From assembly GCF_007994985.1 (NCBI RefSeq), contig NZ_VOQF01000008.1, forward strand, positions 226,340-290,339: a stretch of DNA of 64,000 nt. Direction: 5' to 3'. Under the pieces are notes generated by a model. That model had not been told where the DNA came from and ran no database searches. It saw nothing but the letters and a program-made list of their open reading frames with translations. Position 1 is the stretch's first letter. The number at the start of each line of letters is the position of its first letter. The stretch comes from Metabacillus litoralis. GTDB lineage: Bacteria; Bacillota; Bacilli; Bacillales; Bacillaceae. Below are positions 63,967 to 64,000 of this stretch, one piece after another. Position numbers and translations under genes: made by a program.

Positions 63967-64000
<34 letters not shown>

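Overview
The window looks like chromosomal DNA of a low-GC, endospore-forming Bacillaceae (Bacillus/Metabacillus-like). Support: strong AGGAGG-type ribosome binding sites; the yhbH, prkA, trmL, yhbB, queG neighbourhood known from Bacillus subtilis; a sixteen-gene tRNA block behind 5S rRNA in the same order as B. subtilis trnD; many CcpA (cre) sites; XylR and AraR operators. No species is assigned.

Layout. 1-6612: a CcpA-linked sugar ABC importer (lipoprotein plus two permeases) with its own YesM/YesN-type kinase and regulator. 6613-16415: conserved stress, sporulation and tRNA-modification genes (yhbH, prkA, trmL, yhbB, queG), a B3/B4-domain gene, tRNA-Gly and a Gly/Tyr-rich protein. 16595-20689: a PAS histidine kinase and a TetR/DHA2 efflux pair. 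20997-27671: a second kinase/regulator/ABC importer module. 28514-31812: an RsbR-like STAS protein, small membrane proteins and a 5'-truncated GGDEF gene. 32099-37991: a third kinase/regulator/ABC importer module. 38589-50215: a hemicellulose locus with polysaccharide deacetylase, Axe2-type acetylxylan esterase, a frameshifted GH8 exo-oligoxylanase, xylB, xylA, GH52 beta-xylosidase, xylR and an AraR-controlled L-ribulokinase. 50558-52230: a membrane GGDEF protein behind a c-di-GMP-I riboswitch. 52399-56387: a glycosyltransferase with an XRE-AbrB regulator, and small membrane proteins. 56797-61906: a 5.1-kb integrative element inserted in tRNA-Leu(CAA). 61855-64000: tRNA cluster, 5S rRNA and the 3' end of 23S rRNA, all on the minus strand.

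How it fits together. None of the xylan-side hydrolases has a signal peptide. The simplest reading is that decorated xylo-oligosaccharides enter through one or more of the ABC importers (sensed outside by the two-component systems). They are then deacetylated and cut in the cytoplasm by the esterases, the GH8 enzyme and the GH52 enzyme, and xylose goes through XylA and XylB. XylR represses xylA and the GH52 gene and probably itself; CcpA sites sit at all three transporter modules and at the xyl and ara promoters.

Two dispersed repeat families with inverted ends lie between genes. One carries transcription terminators; a copy of the other separates xylA from xylB. A 104-bp tandem repeat fills the gap between convergent yhbH and prkA. 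The best candidate for an undescribed unit is the tRNA-Leu element: it has exact 54-bp ends, two recombinases of different families, a winged-helix replication-type protein beside repeats, and several unrecognised small proteins.
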